A DNA stretch of 64,000 nt from Ooceraea biroi (taxonomy: Eukaryota; Arthropoda; Insecta; Hymenoptera; Formicidae): NCBI RefSeq assembly GCF_003672135.1, contig NC_039506.1:3658001-3722000 (forward strand). The letters are read 5' to 3'. Below the pieces are notes generated by a model. The model ran no database searches and had not been told where the DNA came from. It saw only the letters and a list, made by a program, of their open reading frames with translations. The translations under genes were made by a program, and so were the position numbers. Shown here piece after piece: positions 1-11,074 of the stretch. Positions within the stretch are counted from its first letter, which is position 1; each line of letters opens with the position of its first letter.

Positions 1-380
1 AGTTAACTCCGCGCTCGGCTTCTCATACACGTTGGATTCTGTCAAAAACCCGGAATCCCAGCTGGCGCATGCTGATTGGTCATGACGCGCTGATGATTCA
101 GACGATTGCGCTCTTCGCGATTGGTCGCTCTTGCGCGTGAGATACACATAGAGTCGAAACATATGTAGAGTAACCACGTCGCTCTGCAATCTCCATATTT
201 ATTCTAGATCCCTAACAACCTTTAACCGATAGAGTACAAAATTATTGACACTTGTGCAAAGAAAAAGAACTTTTATTCAATACGGTTTACAACGTTCGCG
301 AAGCAATAACGTAACAGAATAATCAAAAATAATAGAAAAAACATGACAGCACGTGACGTGTCATGTGTGTGTCAAACCAG
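1..380. other. 5' edge of window, no gene recognised
   Basis: No open frame of convincing length and no splice-linked coding exon was found here. Two inverted CCAAT boxes (ATTGGT near 74 and 119) suggest promoter-type sequence, perhaps of a gene beyond the left edge. That is inference only. Confidence 0.3.
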
Positions 381-703
381 TAGCAGAGAGAAACCTGAGA
401 GCGGCCACCAGCCTCCACGGGCACATTTCCTGACGTTTGACGCGCCGCCTGACAAAGTGGACGTGAACTAGTTCGTTACGCTCGGTAATGATACATGATT
501 CGTGTCCAAACTATTCATAAGGAAGCTTTCCCATGTAAACTCTACTTTCGAACGAGTCATAGTGCGTTCGAAAGGGAAGGTAAAAATATTAATGTCGTGT
601 TCGAGGGTTTGGGTGTATGAGCCTTGGTTTCGGAGAACTTTACATCTAAAAGTGAGCATTTTCCAGCGGTACCAAAAGTACCATGAATAGCTACAATTCG
701 GCG

Positions 704-790
704 TGAAGCGCGGTAGTCCAGTGGCTAAGCGCGAGACTCGCATTTTGCCATCCGCGCAAGTTGGGTTCGAGACCGAGTTGTGATAATTTT
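704..790 (+). repeat. tRNA-derived SINE head (left palindrome arm)
   Basis: An A-box-like TAGTCCAGTGG near 713 is followed about 45 bp later by a B-box GGGTTCGAGAC near 763, the spacing of an internal RNA polymerase III promoter. A T-rich stretch begins near 783. The fold is too degenerate for a functional tRNA, so a tRNA-derived SINE is the best reading. Confidence 0.55.
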
Positions 791-1341
791 TTTTCTTCGG
801 ATTTTTGTTTCTTTGTGTTTGCATTATATCTTTTTATTATGTAAATAATAAATTATTATGTAAATAATGATTTATTATGTTTTATTATATTTTGGAGGTA
901 TACGTATATGTATAATGAGACATGAACATATACATTTAACATTTGTAAACTTTTTATTTATTTATATAGTTTGTATACTGTCGAGTGTTTATTTATTATA
1001 AAATTCTGACTCATTAAAAAAAAGTGTCACAACCTCTGTGCCTATGACTGTACAGTGTTGCGGATGAAACTTTATATAAAAGCATTTATGTTTTTTATGC
1101 TTTTATATAAATTTTCCATCCGCAACATTGTACAGTCATGTCAGAATTTTATAATAAATAAACACTCGACAGTATACAAACTATATAAATAAATAAAAAG
1201 TTTACAAATGTTAAATGTATATTTTTATGTCTCATTATATACGTATACCTCCAAAATATAATAAAACGTAATAAATCATTATTTACATAATAAAAAAATA
1301 TAATGCCAACACAAAGAAACAAAAATCCGAAAAAAAAATTA

Positions 1342-1420
1342 TCACAACTCGGTCTCGAACCCAACTCGCGCGGATGGCAAAATACGAGTCTCGCGCTCAG
1401 CCACTGGACTACCGCGCTTC
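1342..1420 (-). repeat. tRNA-derived SINE head (right arm, inverted)
   Basis: Mirror image of the left-arm copy: the B-box complement GTCTCGAACCC is near 1352 and the A-box complement CCACTGGACTA near 1401. The two heads face each other across the palindrome centre and differ at only a few positions. Confidence 0.55.
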
Positions 1421-1637
1421 GCGCCGAAGCGTGGCTATTCATGGTATGTACTTTCCGTACCGCTGGAAAATGCTCGCTTGTCTCGTTACCGAGCGTAACG
1501 AACTAGTTGACGTCCGCTTTGTCAGGCGGCGCCAAACGTCAGGAGGCTGGTGGCCGCTCTCAGGTTTCTCTCTGCCAGTAGTTACCCGCGGAAGAAGTAG
1601 AGTAGGTTACGGCACTCGTACAGCGCGCATAGACAAT

Positions 1638-2948
1638 ATGGCGCCACGCAGGGAGGCAAGATCTAACCTCAACCCCGGGAAATCTTCGAAGAAGACTAAC
1701 AAGAATTGGATAGGAAATCACCTGCAATGGCAACGGATCGCTTCCCTGCTGACCGATCCGAAGAAGCTGTCGCTGACGGCGAAGTTATTCGTCGTCCTGG
1801 AGATAGCTCTGAACGTGCTGATCATCGAGCGGGTGCCGTACACCGAGATCGACTGGAGGGCGTACATGCAGGAGGTCGAGGGCTTCCTGAACGGCACTTT
1901 GGATTACTCCAAGTTGAGAGGTGACACCGGCCCGCTGGTTTACCCCGCCGGATTCGTCTACATCTTCAGCGGCCTGTATTACATAACCTCGCACGGCACG
2001 AGCGTGAGAGTGGCGCAGTACCTCTTCGCGGCTCTCTACGTAGTCACGTTAATGCTGGTCTTCCGAATTTACGCGAGGACTAAGAAGGTTCCGCCTTACG
2101 TCTTAATCCTGATGTGCTGCACTTCCTACAGGATACACTCGATATTCGTCCTGAGGCTGTTCAACGATCCAGTAGCAATGGCGCTGTTATTTGCGAGCGT
2201 CAATGCCTTCCTGGACAGCCGCTGGTGCCTGGGTAGCATATTGTACAGTCTCGCGGTATCAGTGAAAATGAATATACTCTTGTTCGCCCCCGCGCTTCTC
2301 ATCGCTTACATATGTGCATTAGGAACGTTTAAAACATTATTACATTTATCTATTTGCGCACTTGTACAGATTATCCTTGGTTCTCCGTTTCTGTTAGACA
2401 ATCCGCTTGCATATGTAAAGGGTGCCTTTAACTTGGGTAGAATCTTTGAATTTAAATGGACTGTAAATTGGAGATTCCTATCTCAGGAAACGTTTAGTCA
2501 TCCGTATTTCCATGTTCTCCTGTTGGTTTTACATGTATTAACATTATTCTATTGTGCACCCAGTTGGATCACCTACATGAAGTCGTACGTAAAACTGAAG
2601 CGCGTGGAAAGAGATTTAAAACCTCAGCTTCGTAAGAAGGAGAAAATAGACATGTGCATCACGAGTCAATTATTTATTTATCCGCTTTTTGTTGCGAATT
2701 TTATTGGTATTATGTTCAGCAGATCGTTGCATTATCAGTTCTACATATGGTACTATCATACACTACCGTACATCGCATGGTGTACCGATTATAAGACTGT
2801 TTTTAAATTGACTGTCTTGGGTGTGATAGAATTATGTTGGAATACGTATCCAAGCACGGTATACAGCAGTGCAGCGTTGCACATATGTCATATAGTTCTG
2901 CTACATGGAATCTTAAAAAATAGGTCGGATAGTGCAAAAGAAAAATGA
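1638..2948 (+). CDS. Alg3: Dolichyl-P-Man:Man5GlcNAc2-PP-dolichol alpha-1,3-mannosyltransferase (ALG3)
   Basis: This ER membrane enzyme adds the first lumenal mannose, from dolichol-phosphate mannose, to the lipid-linked N-glycan precursor; the Drosophila orthologue is l(2)not. The protein is 436 residues, normal for the family. Family signatures visible are the acidic early loop ending DTGPLVYPAG, the RLFNDPVAM segment and SLHYQFYIWYYHTLPY near the C-terminus. About ten hydrophobic segments suit a multipass GT-C glycosyltransferase. The frame is open upstream to 1374, but that part runs through the SINE/palindrome. The ATG at 1638 gives the usual Lys/Arg-rich cytosolic N-terminus and family length, so it was chosen. 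The coding region is a single exon. A possible AATAAA poly(A) signal lies near 3247. Confidence 0.95.
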   Translation: MAPRREARSNLNPGKSSKKTNKNWIGNHLQWQRIASLLTDPKKLSLTAKLFVVLEIALNVLIIERVPYTEIDWRAYMQEVEGFLNGTLDYSKLRGDTGPLVYPAGFVYIFSGLYYITSHGTSVRVAQYLFAALYVVTLMLVFRIYARTKKVPPYVLILMCCTSYRIHSIFVLRLFNDPVAMALLFASVNAFLDSRWCLGSILYSLAVSVKMNILLFAPALLIAYICALGTFKTLLHLSICALVQIILGSPFLLDNPLAYVKGAFNLGRIFEFKWTVNWRFLSQETFSHPYFHVLLLVLHVLTLFYCAPSWITYMKSYVKLKRVERDLKPQLRKKEKIDMCITSQLFIYPLFVANFIGIMFSRSLHYQFYIWYYHTLPYIAWCTDYKTVFKLTVLGVIELCWNTYPSTVYSSAALHICHIVLLHGILKNRSDSAKEK

Positions 2949-4498
2949 GAAATCAGATATATACAATATTTTTTTAATTTACAATATTTTAATTGAGAAT
3001 TATTAAATTCTCAATTTTCTTATGTATTATTTTATATAAAATATATAAAATAATGAAACGTACCCATATCTTATTTAGTATAAAAATTATATTAAATTAT
3101 GTTTGTACCTTGTGTATAAACTACGTGTATAAAATTAGTTATATTTACACACTTATAATCTTGTTATTTATTAGGATTCTTGTTAGGATTGTTAAAAAAT
3201 GTACGAATGCTAATTGAATGTAAAGTTAACGCTTTTTGTACATACTGAATAAATGATAAACATTTGATAAAAAGTGGTAAAAAATGTTAATCTATTCCGT
3301 GTTTCGTACTTGATTTTATACGTTACAATGTTTTTACAGGAAACCCGTGCGGGACACTGCCTGGGATTTATGTATGTGTGTCATCCGATATTAAGCTATT
3401 TTCACATTCCAGAATGCGAAAGCGATTTGGACTACCAAATATCAAGGCCCCTTCCTGCTGCTTAACGTAAGCAGACGGGGAGTAAACAGTTATATCACCG
3501 ATGATTGTCTTGTATAGTCACAATATAGCCACGGTATGAATTTACAAAGGAGGCCGAGCTGCACGGCGGTCAGTCGAAGTATGTCAAAGAAAGAATCGTC
3601 CTCTCCCGCCTTCCAACCGCTCTTTCATCGCATCGCGAACCTTTTGCTCGGCCACGTGGATACCGCTATCTTCTCCTGGATCACTCGGACCACGACTAGT
3701 GGTAGGATACCGCTCTGGCCCTGACATTGCGCGCGCGCTGATATCTTGCCTGTAACATCGATCGCGTCCGCTTTCGCATCGCAGTGTCGAGCCAACGGTC
3801 ATCGGGGTACGTCGGGTATCACCACGACGCCCTTTTGCAAGACGTTGTCAATTTCACTTTTCTACGATACTTTATTTAATATTTCTTTCATATTATACCA
3901 TCTTCGGTCTCGCGTTTTCTTCTTGCTATTTTTTCTGGCTCGTTCGTTCTTTCCGCTAAATTCTGGCTCGACATTATCAATAAATTCCGTGGTTGATAAT
4001 AGACTTTGTTTATCGTCAAGGTGCTTTGTTATTTTGATAAAGAAGATACAAGCTGTTTATGAGGCTGCATCGAATGATCGGAAAAGCCGCTTGCCAGTAA
4101 GATTCAATACAGGTGAGAAAGTGAGAAAGTATTGTGCGATCCCCTCACGCATTCGAATATAAAACCGTTGGAGAAAGCTGCATTACGATGAAATATAATG
4201 GAGTTTTACTACAGCTAGACGATTGCTCGTTGATTTAATTACTTTTACCTAGTTGTATCTAGAAAATATAAAATTTTCTATGTAATTAAATTAAACATTA
4301 ACAAGTTGAAAAGAATTATAATAAATAATACTAATTTATATTTGCAGGTTTATAAATCGAGTTTTATAACATTGTTATTTTACATCGTGAGATTAACAAA
4401 TATATCGAATAAATTAGTGTGTGTACAATTACCATTAAATTTAAAAATGCGCGCTACATTTAGAAATATTTGTTGCGTTTCCTCGTATTATATTGTTA
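2949..4498. other. Intergenic, Alg3 to MITE
   Basis: This holds the Alg3 3' flank (AATAAA near 3247) and AT-rich spacer. Short open frames at 3274-3465, 3536-3724 and 3746-4162 show no recognisable domain and were not called. Confidence 0.5.
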
Positions 4499-4500
4499 TA

Positions 4501-5036
4501 CAGGGTGGTCCGTAACTGGTGGTACAATTGGGTACGGGACGATTCTACGAGAAAAAATAAGGCGAAAATATGAAATAAAATATTTTCATACGAGGCTTTG
4601 TTTTCGAGGAAATCGACTTAAAAATTTTAGCACTAGATTTAAATAAGACTCGACTTTCCAAATCTTTAGAATAATATTTCTGCTCATGCTTGTGTTTATA
4701 AACATTTCTAATGTCACGAAATGCTTTGCGGTAGTCCCACTTCCAAATTCTTCTCGTTATGAACAGTCAGCATCTGTCAACCTATCGATATAATGACGTA
4801 TACTAATCGCGAGTACAGTAATATGATTTTCGCATTAAGTGCATATGGTGGAAACGCATCTGCTGCAGCAAGATATTATAGAGAATGATATCCTAATCGA
4901 GATCTGGAAAGTCGAGTCTTATTTAAATGTACAGTGCTACGTAAAATTTTAGAGTCGATTTTCTCGAAAACAAAGCCTCGTACGAAAAACTTTTATTTCA
5001 TGTTTTTGCCTTATTTTTTCTCGAAGAATCGCCCTG
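4501..5036. mobile_element. Foldback MITE with TA duplication and transposase-head remnant
   Basis: The ends are inverted repeats of roughly 150 bp: CAGGGTGGTCC at the left, mirrored by a CCCTG end at the right. Both are flanked by TA (4499-4500 and 5037-5038), as in Tc1/mariner-type insertions. The middle (about 4800-4900) reads as the start of a helix-turn-helix like those heading insect transposases (MIFALSAYGGNASAAARYYR) before a stop. It looks like a non-autonomous derivative that kept only the transposase N-terminus between long arms. Confidence 0.75.
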
Positions 5037-5038
5037 TA

Positions 5039-5348
5039 CGTAGGGTTGAATGTCCACGCCTATCTCCTTAGCCTTAAAATTCAAACGCAAACTCCTGTAT
5101 TAAGAATTGATACAAAGTTCTGAATCCTGCCAAAAAAATCCGCACGGATCTTTCAGTATTAATCCTTAATGCAGAATTTTGCGAAGGAGGTCGACATGGA
5201 CTTTCCGTTCAATCAAGTAATTCACAATATATAATTCATAAATAACAGAGTATTAATGACACGAATGTACAGCAGATCCCTGCATAACACGAAAGATACG
5301 TTTTGCATTATATGAACACCACATAAAACAAACTCCATGGGTTATGCG

Positions 5349-5386
<38 letters not shown>

Positions 5387-6195
5387 CATTCATAAATATT
5401 CATAAATTCTCACTTTTATATGTAGAAGCAAATCTCTCACCTTAGTTATATCGTAAATTTTAGTTATACCTCGATAGATATACATAACGCATTACAGGAG
5501 ATTTATTTTCTTCGTTATATACATCATGAATATTTAATCAAATAAGTTACATCATGTAACGCGTACACTTTTGGATTACACGTTACAAAATAAAGTCGTA
5601 AAAAGTCTAAATATGTGCATGAGTCAACTTTAGGATTGACATATGCACATTTACAAGAGAAATATATTTGTAAACATTATTTGTGATTTTTCAGTTGATA
5701 ACTCAATATAACGTTAAAAACAAAGTTATGAACTACAAAAAAAATTTGCAAAAATTTGCACGTAAATGTAACTAAATGTGATGTGAAATCAGCAAATAGC
5801 ACAATGGATAGGAAAATTGCACGTGATACGATAATGTACTTTATCGGTCTGATAGTATGCGCGAGGTCGTGACACACAGAAAATAAACCGGCAATGACTG
5901 GCAAGCAGCAGTTTTTCTCGGTCGAAAAACGTATACACTAACAGTATTCAGATCAGCTTTCATTGAGCCGCATTTCGAAATAAGTTTGCTTTTGTATGGA
6001 ATCTAATATACATTTTTGTTCAATTTTAATTCGGAAATTATCTGGAAAAAATAAGAAAAGAGAAAATTATTAGACACTGTACATCACGTTTATTTATTTT
6101 AATTAATTAATTTAAATTATACGTCTAATTAAATTAAGCAAACAAATGAAATTAATTAAATCAATTCTACATTGCATTATCACTGAAATTATAGA
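5039..6195. other. Intergenic with dinucleotide microsatellite
   Basis: AT-rich spacer with a compound (AC)n(AT)n microsatellite at about 5350-5386. The last 200 bp before 6196 should hold the promoter or 5' UTR of the reductase gene. No TATA box was identified. Confidence 0.5.
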
Positions 6196-8201
6196 ATGGC
6201 GTTCATCTGCTGGGAGAAGGCGTTGCTAGTGATATTTGCAGTCGTCACTTTGAGGATTCTTATAAAACTCGGTATTTTAGTATGGAAAAAGTTGATTGCT
6301 CCGAATCTTGGATTTGGAATCGATTTACGAACCCAAGGGAGATGGGCAGTGGTAACCGGCGCGACAGATGGACTTGGCAAAGCGTTCGCCAGAGCGCTTG
6401 CCCAAAAGGGCCTGGACATTGTCCTGGTCTCGCGATCCATGTCAAGACTGAAAGATGTAGCTGCGGAAATTGAGCAAGAATATCGAGTGGAGACCCGCGT
6501 CGTGCAAGCTGACTTAACTGAAGGTCAGGTAGTCTACGCGGAAATCGCCAAAACGACGCAGGACTTGGAGGTAATTGTACAAATGATAAGAAGTAATTTA
6601 ACACTAGATATAAAAAGAATTGATATAAAAAATTCCGTATTTTTATAACGAATAGTAAAGAATAATTTGAAATTGAAAGAATAATTTACGAAATAGTTTA
6701 ACAAAAGTTAGACAGGAAATTCTTAGATAGAATTCTCTTAAGAATTTCTTAACGAGTAAATACATTTATGAATAAATGCATTTATGCACATTATACTTAT
6801 GTCTACGTATTTATGCACTTTTCTTCGCTTTGCTAGTACAAAGATTACGTGTTGCAGCTGAATAATCAATATTCAATCGTTCAGCAAATTCTGCTCATAT
6901 TTGACGAGAATTCATTCCGCTAGAGCTTTTCAAATATCTATATGTCCACTGAATCTTTACATGAATCTTCAAAAAAAAATGAAATATATAAAAATGATTG
7001 AAAAAGACAGTTTTTAGACAAGTTTCATAGATTGTACAATAATAAAAGACGCTAACAAATGTAATATTAATATAAACACTTAAATATGAATGAGAAACAA
7101 AAAAGTTATCTTTATCTTTGATCTTTATCCAAGATAATACGAAGGGAAATACCCAGATAACATTTTTTGCTAAAGCAGAGTAGTGTAATCTATTTGCTGG
7201 CAATTATTGCTGTCATGTTGCTATAATAATGACAGAAATTAACTTTTGCCACACTTTTGTTGACATAATGCCATAATTATATATTTTTCACCGCAACTGT
7301 TGCCCCAAAGGTGCTGTAAAGTTGCTGTTTTCGTGTTTCTTTGCTACCAATATTGAAACAAATGAGGACCCACCTTGTTGCCATTTTGTTTGCAACATTT
7401 CTGAGCAAATTCTTAGCAAAATACTTGCAAAATGTCATGTGGGTAACTTGGAGATTTTTCGTAACAGGTCGGTGTCCTCATTAACAATGCAGGGGCGAGC
7501 TACGACCATCCGGAGCTGTTCACCAACGTGTCAGAGGAAATCCTTGCGAGGATATTGCAACTGAACGTGGCAGGTGTGACCGGGGTAGCAAGAGCGGTGC
7601 TACCTGGTATGATGGAGCGGAAGAAAGGAGTGCTCATAAACGTCAGCTCCTTAGCTGCGGCCATACCGAGTCCCTACTTATCCGTTTATTCCGCCAGTAA
7701 GGCGTACATCATCAAGCTTAGCGCCGATTTAGCTACGGAAGCGGCGCCGAGGGGCGTCACCGTTCAGTGCGTTCTCCCTGGACCGGTCGCCACAAAGATG
7801 TCCAAGATCAAGTAAGCATCGTCATCTTCTTCCACGCGCTTCACGCGATTTATAGTTCTGGAATGACCAATCTTGACAAATGCACGCTCTAGTTGTTCGC
7901 AGTCCGGTAAATTTATCCGACTTGTTTTTCCAGGAGAGCAACTTGGATGGCACCCACCCCGGAGAAATTCGTCGAAGCGACGCTGAAGACGGTCGGCATC
8001 GAGTCGCATACGACAGGATATCCACCGCACAGCCTGATCATTGGCGTTGTAAACACATTGCGATACGTGTGCGAGACGGGCGCGCTGTGGCTAGTGACAA
8101 AGACAATGCTCAATATAAGAGGACGCGCTCTCCGGAAAAAAATGAAAAGTCAAGCCGGTGGGCGAAACGTGTCGCAGGAAGACGCTGCCGTAATGAGCTG
8201 A
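6196..8201 (+). CDS. Very-long-chain 3-oxoacyl-CoA reductase / 17-beta-hydroxysteroid dehydrogenase 12-like
   Basis: Coding exons are 6196-6570, 7468-7811 and 7934-8201, joined at phases 0 and 2 into 328 residues. It is a short-chain dehydrogenase of the HSD17B12 type, which performs the NADPH-dependent ketoacyl reduction step of ER fatty-acid elongation. An N-terminal hydrophobic anchor (about residues 9-29) precedes the cofactor motif TGATDGLG (54-61), NNAG (131-134), the catalytic Ser near 186, and Tyr199 with Lys203 in YSASK. Length and anchor fit HSD17B12 better than soluble reductases. Intron 1 contains a MITE whose end lies only 24 bp before the exon-2 acceptor. Assigning a steroid substrate would be speculation. 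Confidence 0.92.
7152..7443. mobile_element. Short MITE, copy 1, in reductase intron 1
   Basis: A 292-bp unit begins CCCAGATAACATTTT and ends AAAATGTCATGTGGG, an imperfect terminal inverted repeat of about 15 bp. A copy about 98% identical by eye lies at 54275-54565. Flanking bases here are TA-like (ata / taa). Confidence 0.85.
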
Positions 8202-8325
8202 TTCCCAAATTAAATTATAAATGCGTTTGTTATATGTTTTTGTTGCTATATATGGTTGTGGTACGTGGCGCTATTTCTTTAATTATTTCCTTGAAATCCT
8301 AGTTGCATTAATTACTTTTATTTAA

Positions 8326-9199
8326 GGGGTTACATACCTCCAGAATTTTCAAACAATCGATTTGTTTTTATTACTGATTTTCATTCTTTATACTTTTAAA
8401 AATATAATAAAAAAAGAATTAGTGAAAAATTCCAATCCGTAACGAAGATGTAACAATAAATATGACCGCGCGTCAGGAGGCGGGCCGCGGCGCAGGCTGC
8501 CGCAAAGAAGCTCGAACAGCCCACAGATTACAGAAAACTGTACAAAATATAAAAATTATCGAGAAGGAAGGCACGCAATATGAAATTGGAATGGGAGATT
8601 AAGCTCACTACAAAAATTAATATTTACACGATTCTTACTTCTCAAACTTTAAACGCGTTTTTCTCGAAACCAGTTTTTTTGACACGGTCGGCACGATAAC
8701 TCGAAGAGTTTCCAATATTTTTTAAAATTGTTTCTTCTCAAATCTTCGTAATCGTTTTGTCTATAGTCTGTCGAGCCATTTTTTTGCAATTTTGTTTAAT
8801 ACAATTTTTATAAACAATTAAAGACCGAAATTTTGCATGAAAACATGAAGTTCAACTTTGACATGGCATAAATTGTTTACTTTTTGAAATTAACAAATCT
8901 GGCTCGATAGACTATAACTACAACATTACTTTACAAGAAATTTCTTGCATTTGTCAGATCCATCAATGTTACAAGAAGATATCATGCCGACTCTGAGGGG
9001 ACATTTTTTTAGCAGCGGTCCAATTAATGCCACAAAACTTCATTTTATTAATATTCAAAAATTATTATTAATTATTTTTTTACACTTAAAGGACCAGTAA
9101 ATCATGCAATTCATATTTTACTTTATTATTTCAGATATACCCCCTAAAATAATTCCCCAAACATATCAATTTTTCGCCACTATGGAGGTATGTAACCCC
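8326..9199. mobile_element. TTAA-flanked MITE (piggyBac-type target duplication)
   Basis: The unit is 874 bp. Its left end GGGGTTACATACCTCCA is matched by TGGAGGTATGTAACCCC at the right, a 17-bp terminal inverted repeat. TTAA flanks each end directly (8322-8325 and 9200-9203), the hallmark of piggyBac-superfamily insertion. No transposase-like frame is present, so it would be non-autonomous. An unusually GC-rich patch lies at about 8465-8515. Confidence 0.85.
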
Positions 9200-9203
9200 T
9201 TAA

Positions 9204-11074
9204 GCATATCGAAATACGTTCCATCGAAATATATATTTTATTTGAAACTTGAAGTAGAAAATTATTTCCTATTTCCATAAAAAGTCTAGTTTCTGTGGTG
9301 TCTTGTTCGTAAAGACCAGCAACCTTACGGGGACCGCTTTTATTATCGACAATTATCGACTGTTTTATCGACCGTTCGAATGCACCGAGGGTAATTGTAT
9401 ATTTAATAATTAAAAATAAATAGTTATCGACGGCCAACAAAAGAATTATTTGTCTAACAAATATAAAGTTGAACAGATAGATGGCATTGTCATCTTTCTT
9501 AGATTTTCGAAAATTCCATAATAAAAAAAAAAATCGAAAATTCCAGATCATATTTTTGGGTTTTCCCGTGGTCAGACTTACTTGGACTGCCTCCTCGAGC
9601 AGACATACAAGGATCTTTGAGGTGCGAGGTTTCCTTCCTTACCCAGTGGATTACCTTTTGGCCTGGATTTTGATATTATAGACACTGTGAGTATATTTAT
9701 TAATTATTAATATAAAATTTATTAATATTTATTATATATATTACTAATATAAGAATATCGATCTATATAATTACTTGTTGCGTTCATTTTGTAAACTCGC
9801 AAGTCCGAGTATTTATATATTTAATTTTACCTACATTTATTTAGCTTTATTTTATTTAATCTGTTTAGGTAGTTTTGTAAGATAGTTTATTTAGTTTGTT
9901 AAGTTAATTGGTAAGATATTATTAGTAGTTATAGACAAGTTAGTATGTTTTTTGGCTGCGACGGACAGGGAGCGTCTCAATTGCACACGTACATTGCATA
10001 CGTGAAGTGAGACAAGGATATTTTTTTCCCACTCCAACTTATTGCACCAGTTCAGCAATAAAAAACAGACCTAATCGCAGCCTTAATATCCACCCTCTAT
10101 ACGTAATATTTCGAAGTTCGAAAGAAACACCGTGTCTCGGAAAGATATACATAAAATGCTTATTTCACATTCGCGGAAGTGCTAGGATCAAGTTTACTGT
10201 ATCTATTCATTTCCATCTTTTCGTCGATCTTAACTCATTTATCTTGTTTGTATCATTGCGAGTGTAAAAGACGACGGTTTTCCTCTACGAATAAAATTAA
10301 CCCGCTTGAATGTTAAAAAAAAGTACTTCGCTTGAAAAGTACGCATGCATGCTAAATTCGCGCGTCTGCGCATGCTAGAGCAACATGGCCGTGCCCATCT
10401 TCGCGATCCGCGGGTAACCACTGTTGAACGTGCTCGGTGCGAAGGGAAAATCGCCCTGATCGAAGACGTGGATCGCTTTGTCGCAAGCAGAAGCCTCGTG
10501 GAGAGCCGATCGCGTAGAGATACGCGAAGCAAGTAGGAGCGAACGGCAAGCGTGACGTCACGTTGATGCGCCTAACCTCTTAGACTCGCAAGTGCCGATC
10601 CGTGTTACGTCGTTTTCGGCTACCCGATCGAGAGCGTATCGCACGTAGCGTCGACGAAAGGAGATATTCTGCCCGTGCTCGTACGCACGTCCCCCGTGTG
10701 TGTTCCATCGCGCCGATAACCGATGTCCGCTGGCATGTTCCGCACGACGACAACGAGGCCGTTCAACCTACGATACATTCTCGCGTTCGACGAACCTTAT
10801 GCGCTTTGGAGACAGAATAAAGTGAAATAGTGTTTGCTGCGACTGCGTATGTGAATTCGATCGGTTAGATTAACTTATTTTTTTAATAGATAGTCTATAC
10901 TCATGGTTTTTCTACGTATATATATTGTATGTGCACCAATACGCTCACTGTTTCTCGTTGCCGCGATTACGATTTCGCTCATAGTTTAAACGTGAATATA
11001 TATGCATATATACATATTTTTGTATACACTGCCCGACGTTTCATATTTATTTTGATTATTTTATCCAGCTAACA
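9204..11074. other. Intergenic and EFL1 5' flank
   Basis: AT-rich until about 10.3 kb, then CpG-rich at about 10340-10800, which is the likely EFL1 promoter and 5' untranslated region. Open frames inside the CpG-rich part on both strands look like composition artefacts. No RNA gene was recognised. Confidence 0.45.

Larger units (their letters stand above)
381..1580. repeat. Long imperfect palindrome upstream of Alg3
   Basis: The sequence from about 381 to 1090 returns in reverse complement from about 1098 to 1580. The centre is an AT-rich hairpin (TTTATATAAAAGCAT / ATGCTTTTATATAAA) near 1070-1110. The left arm has about 165 bp (485-650) and about 45 bp (1010-1055) that the right arm lacks. 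The outermost part of each arm (about 381-480 and 1490-1580) is not obviously transposon-like. The right one abuts the presumed Alg3 5' untranslated region, so the left may be an inverted duplicate of the Alg3 promoter. The right arm ends about 60 bp before the Alg3 ATG. Confidence 0.85.

Noticed and set aside
704..790. Functional tRNA gene
   Set aside because: A and B boxes are present, but the acceptor and anticodon stems do not pair well; better read as SINE.
1374..1637. Upstream in-frame extension of Alg3 (88 codons)
   Set aside because: Translates through the SINE head and palindrome arm; the ATG at 1638 gives family length.
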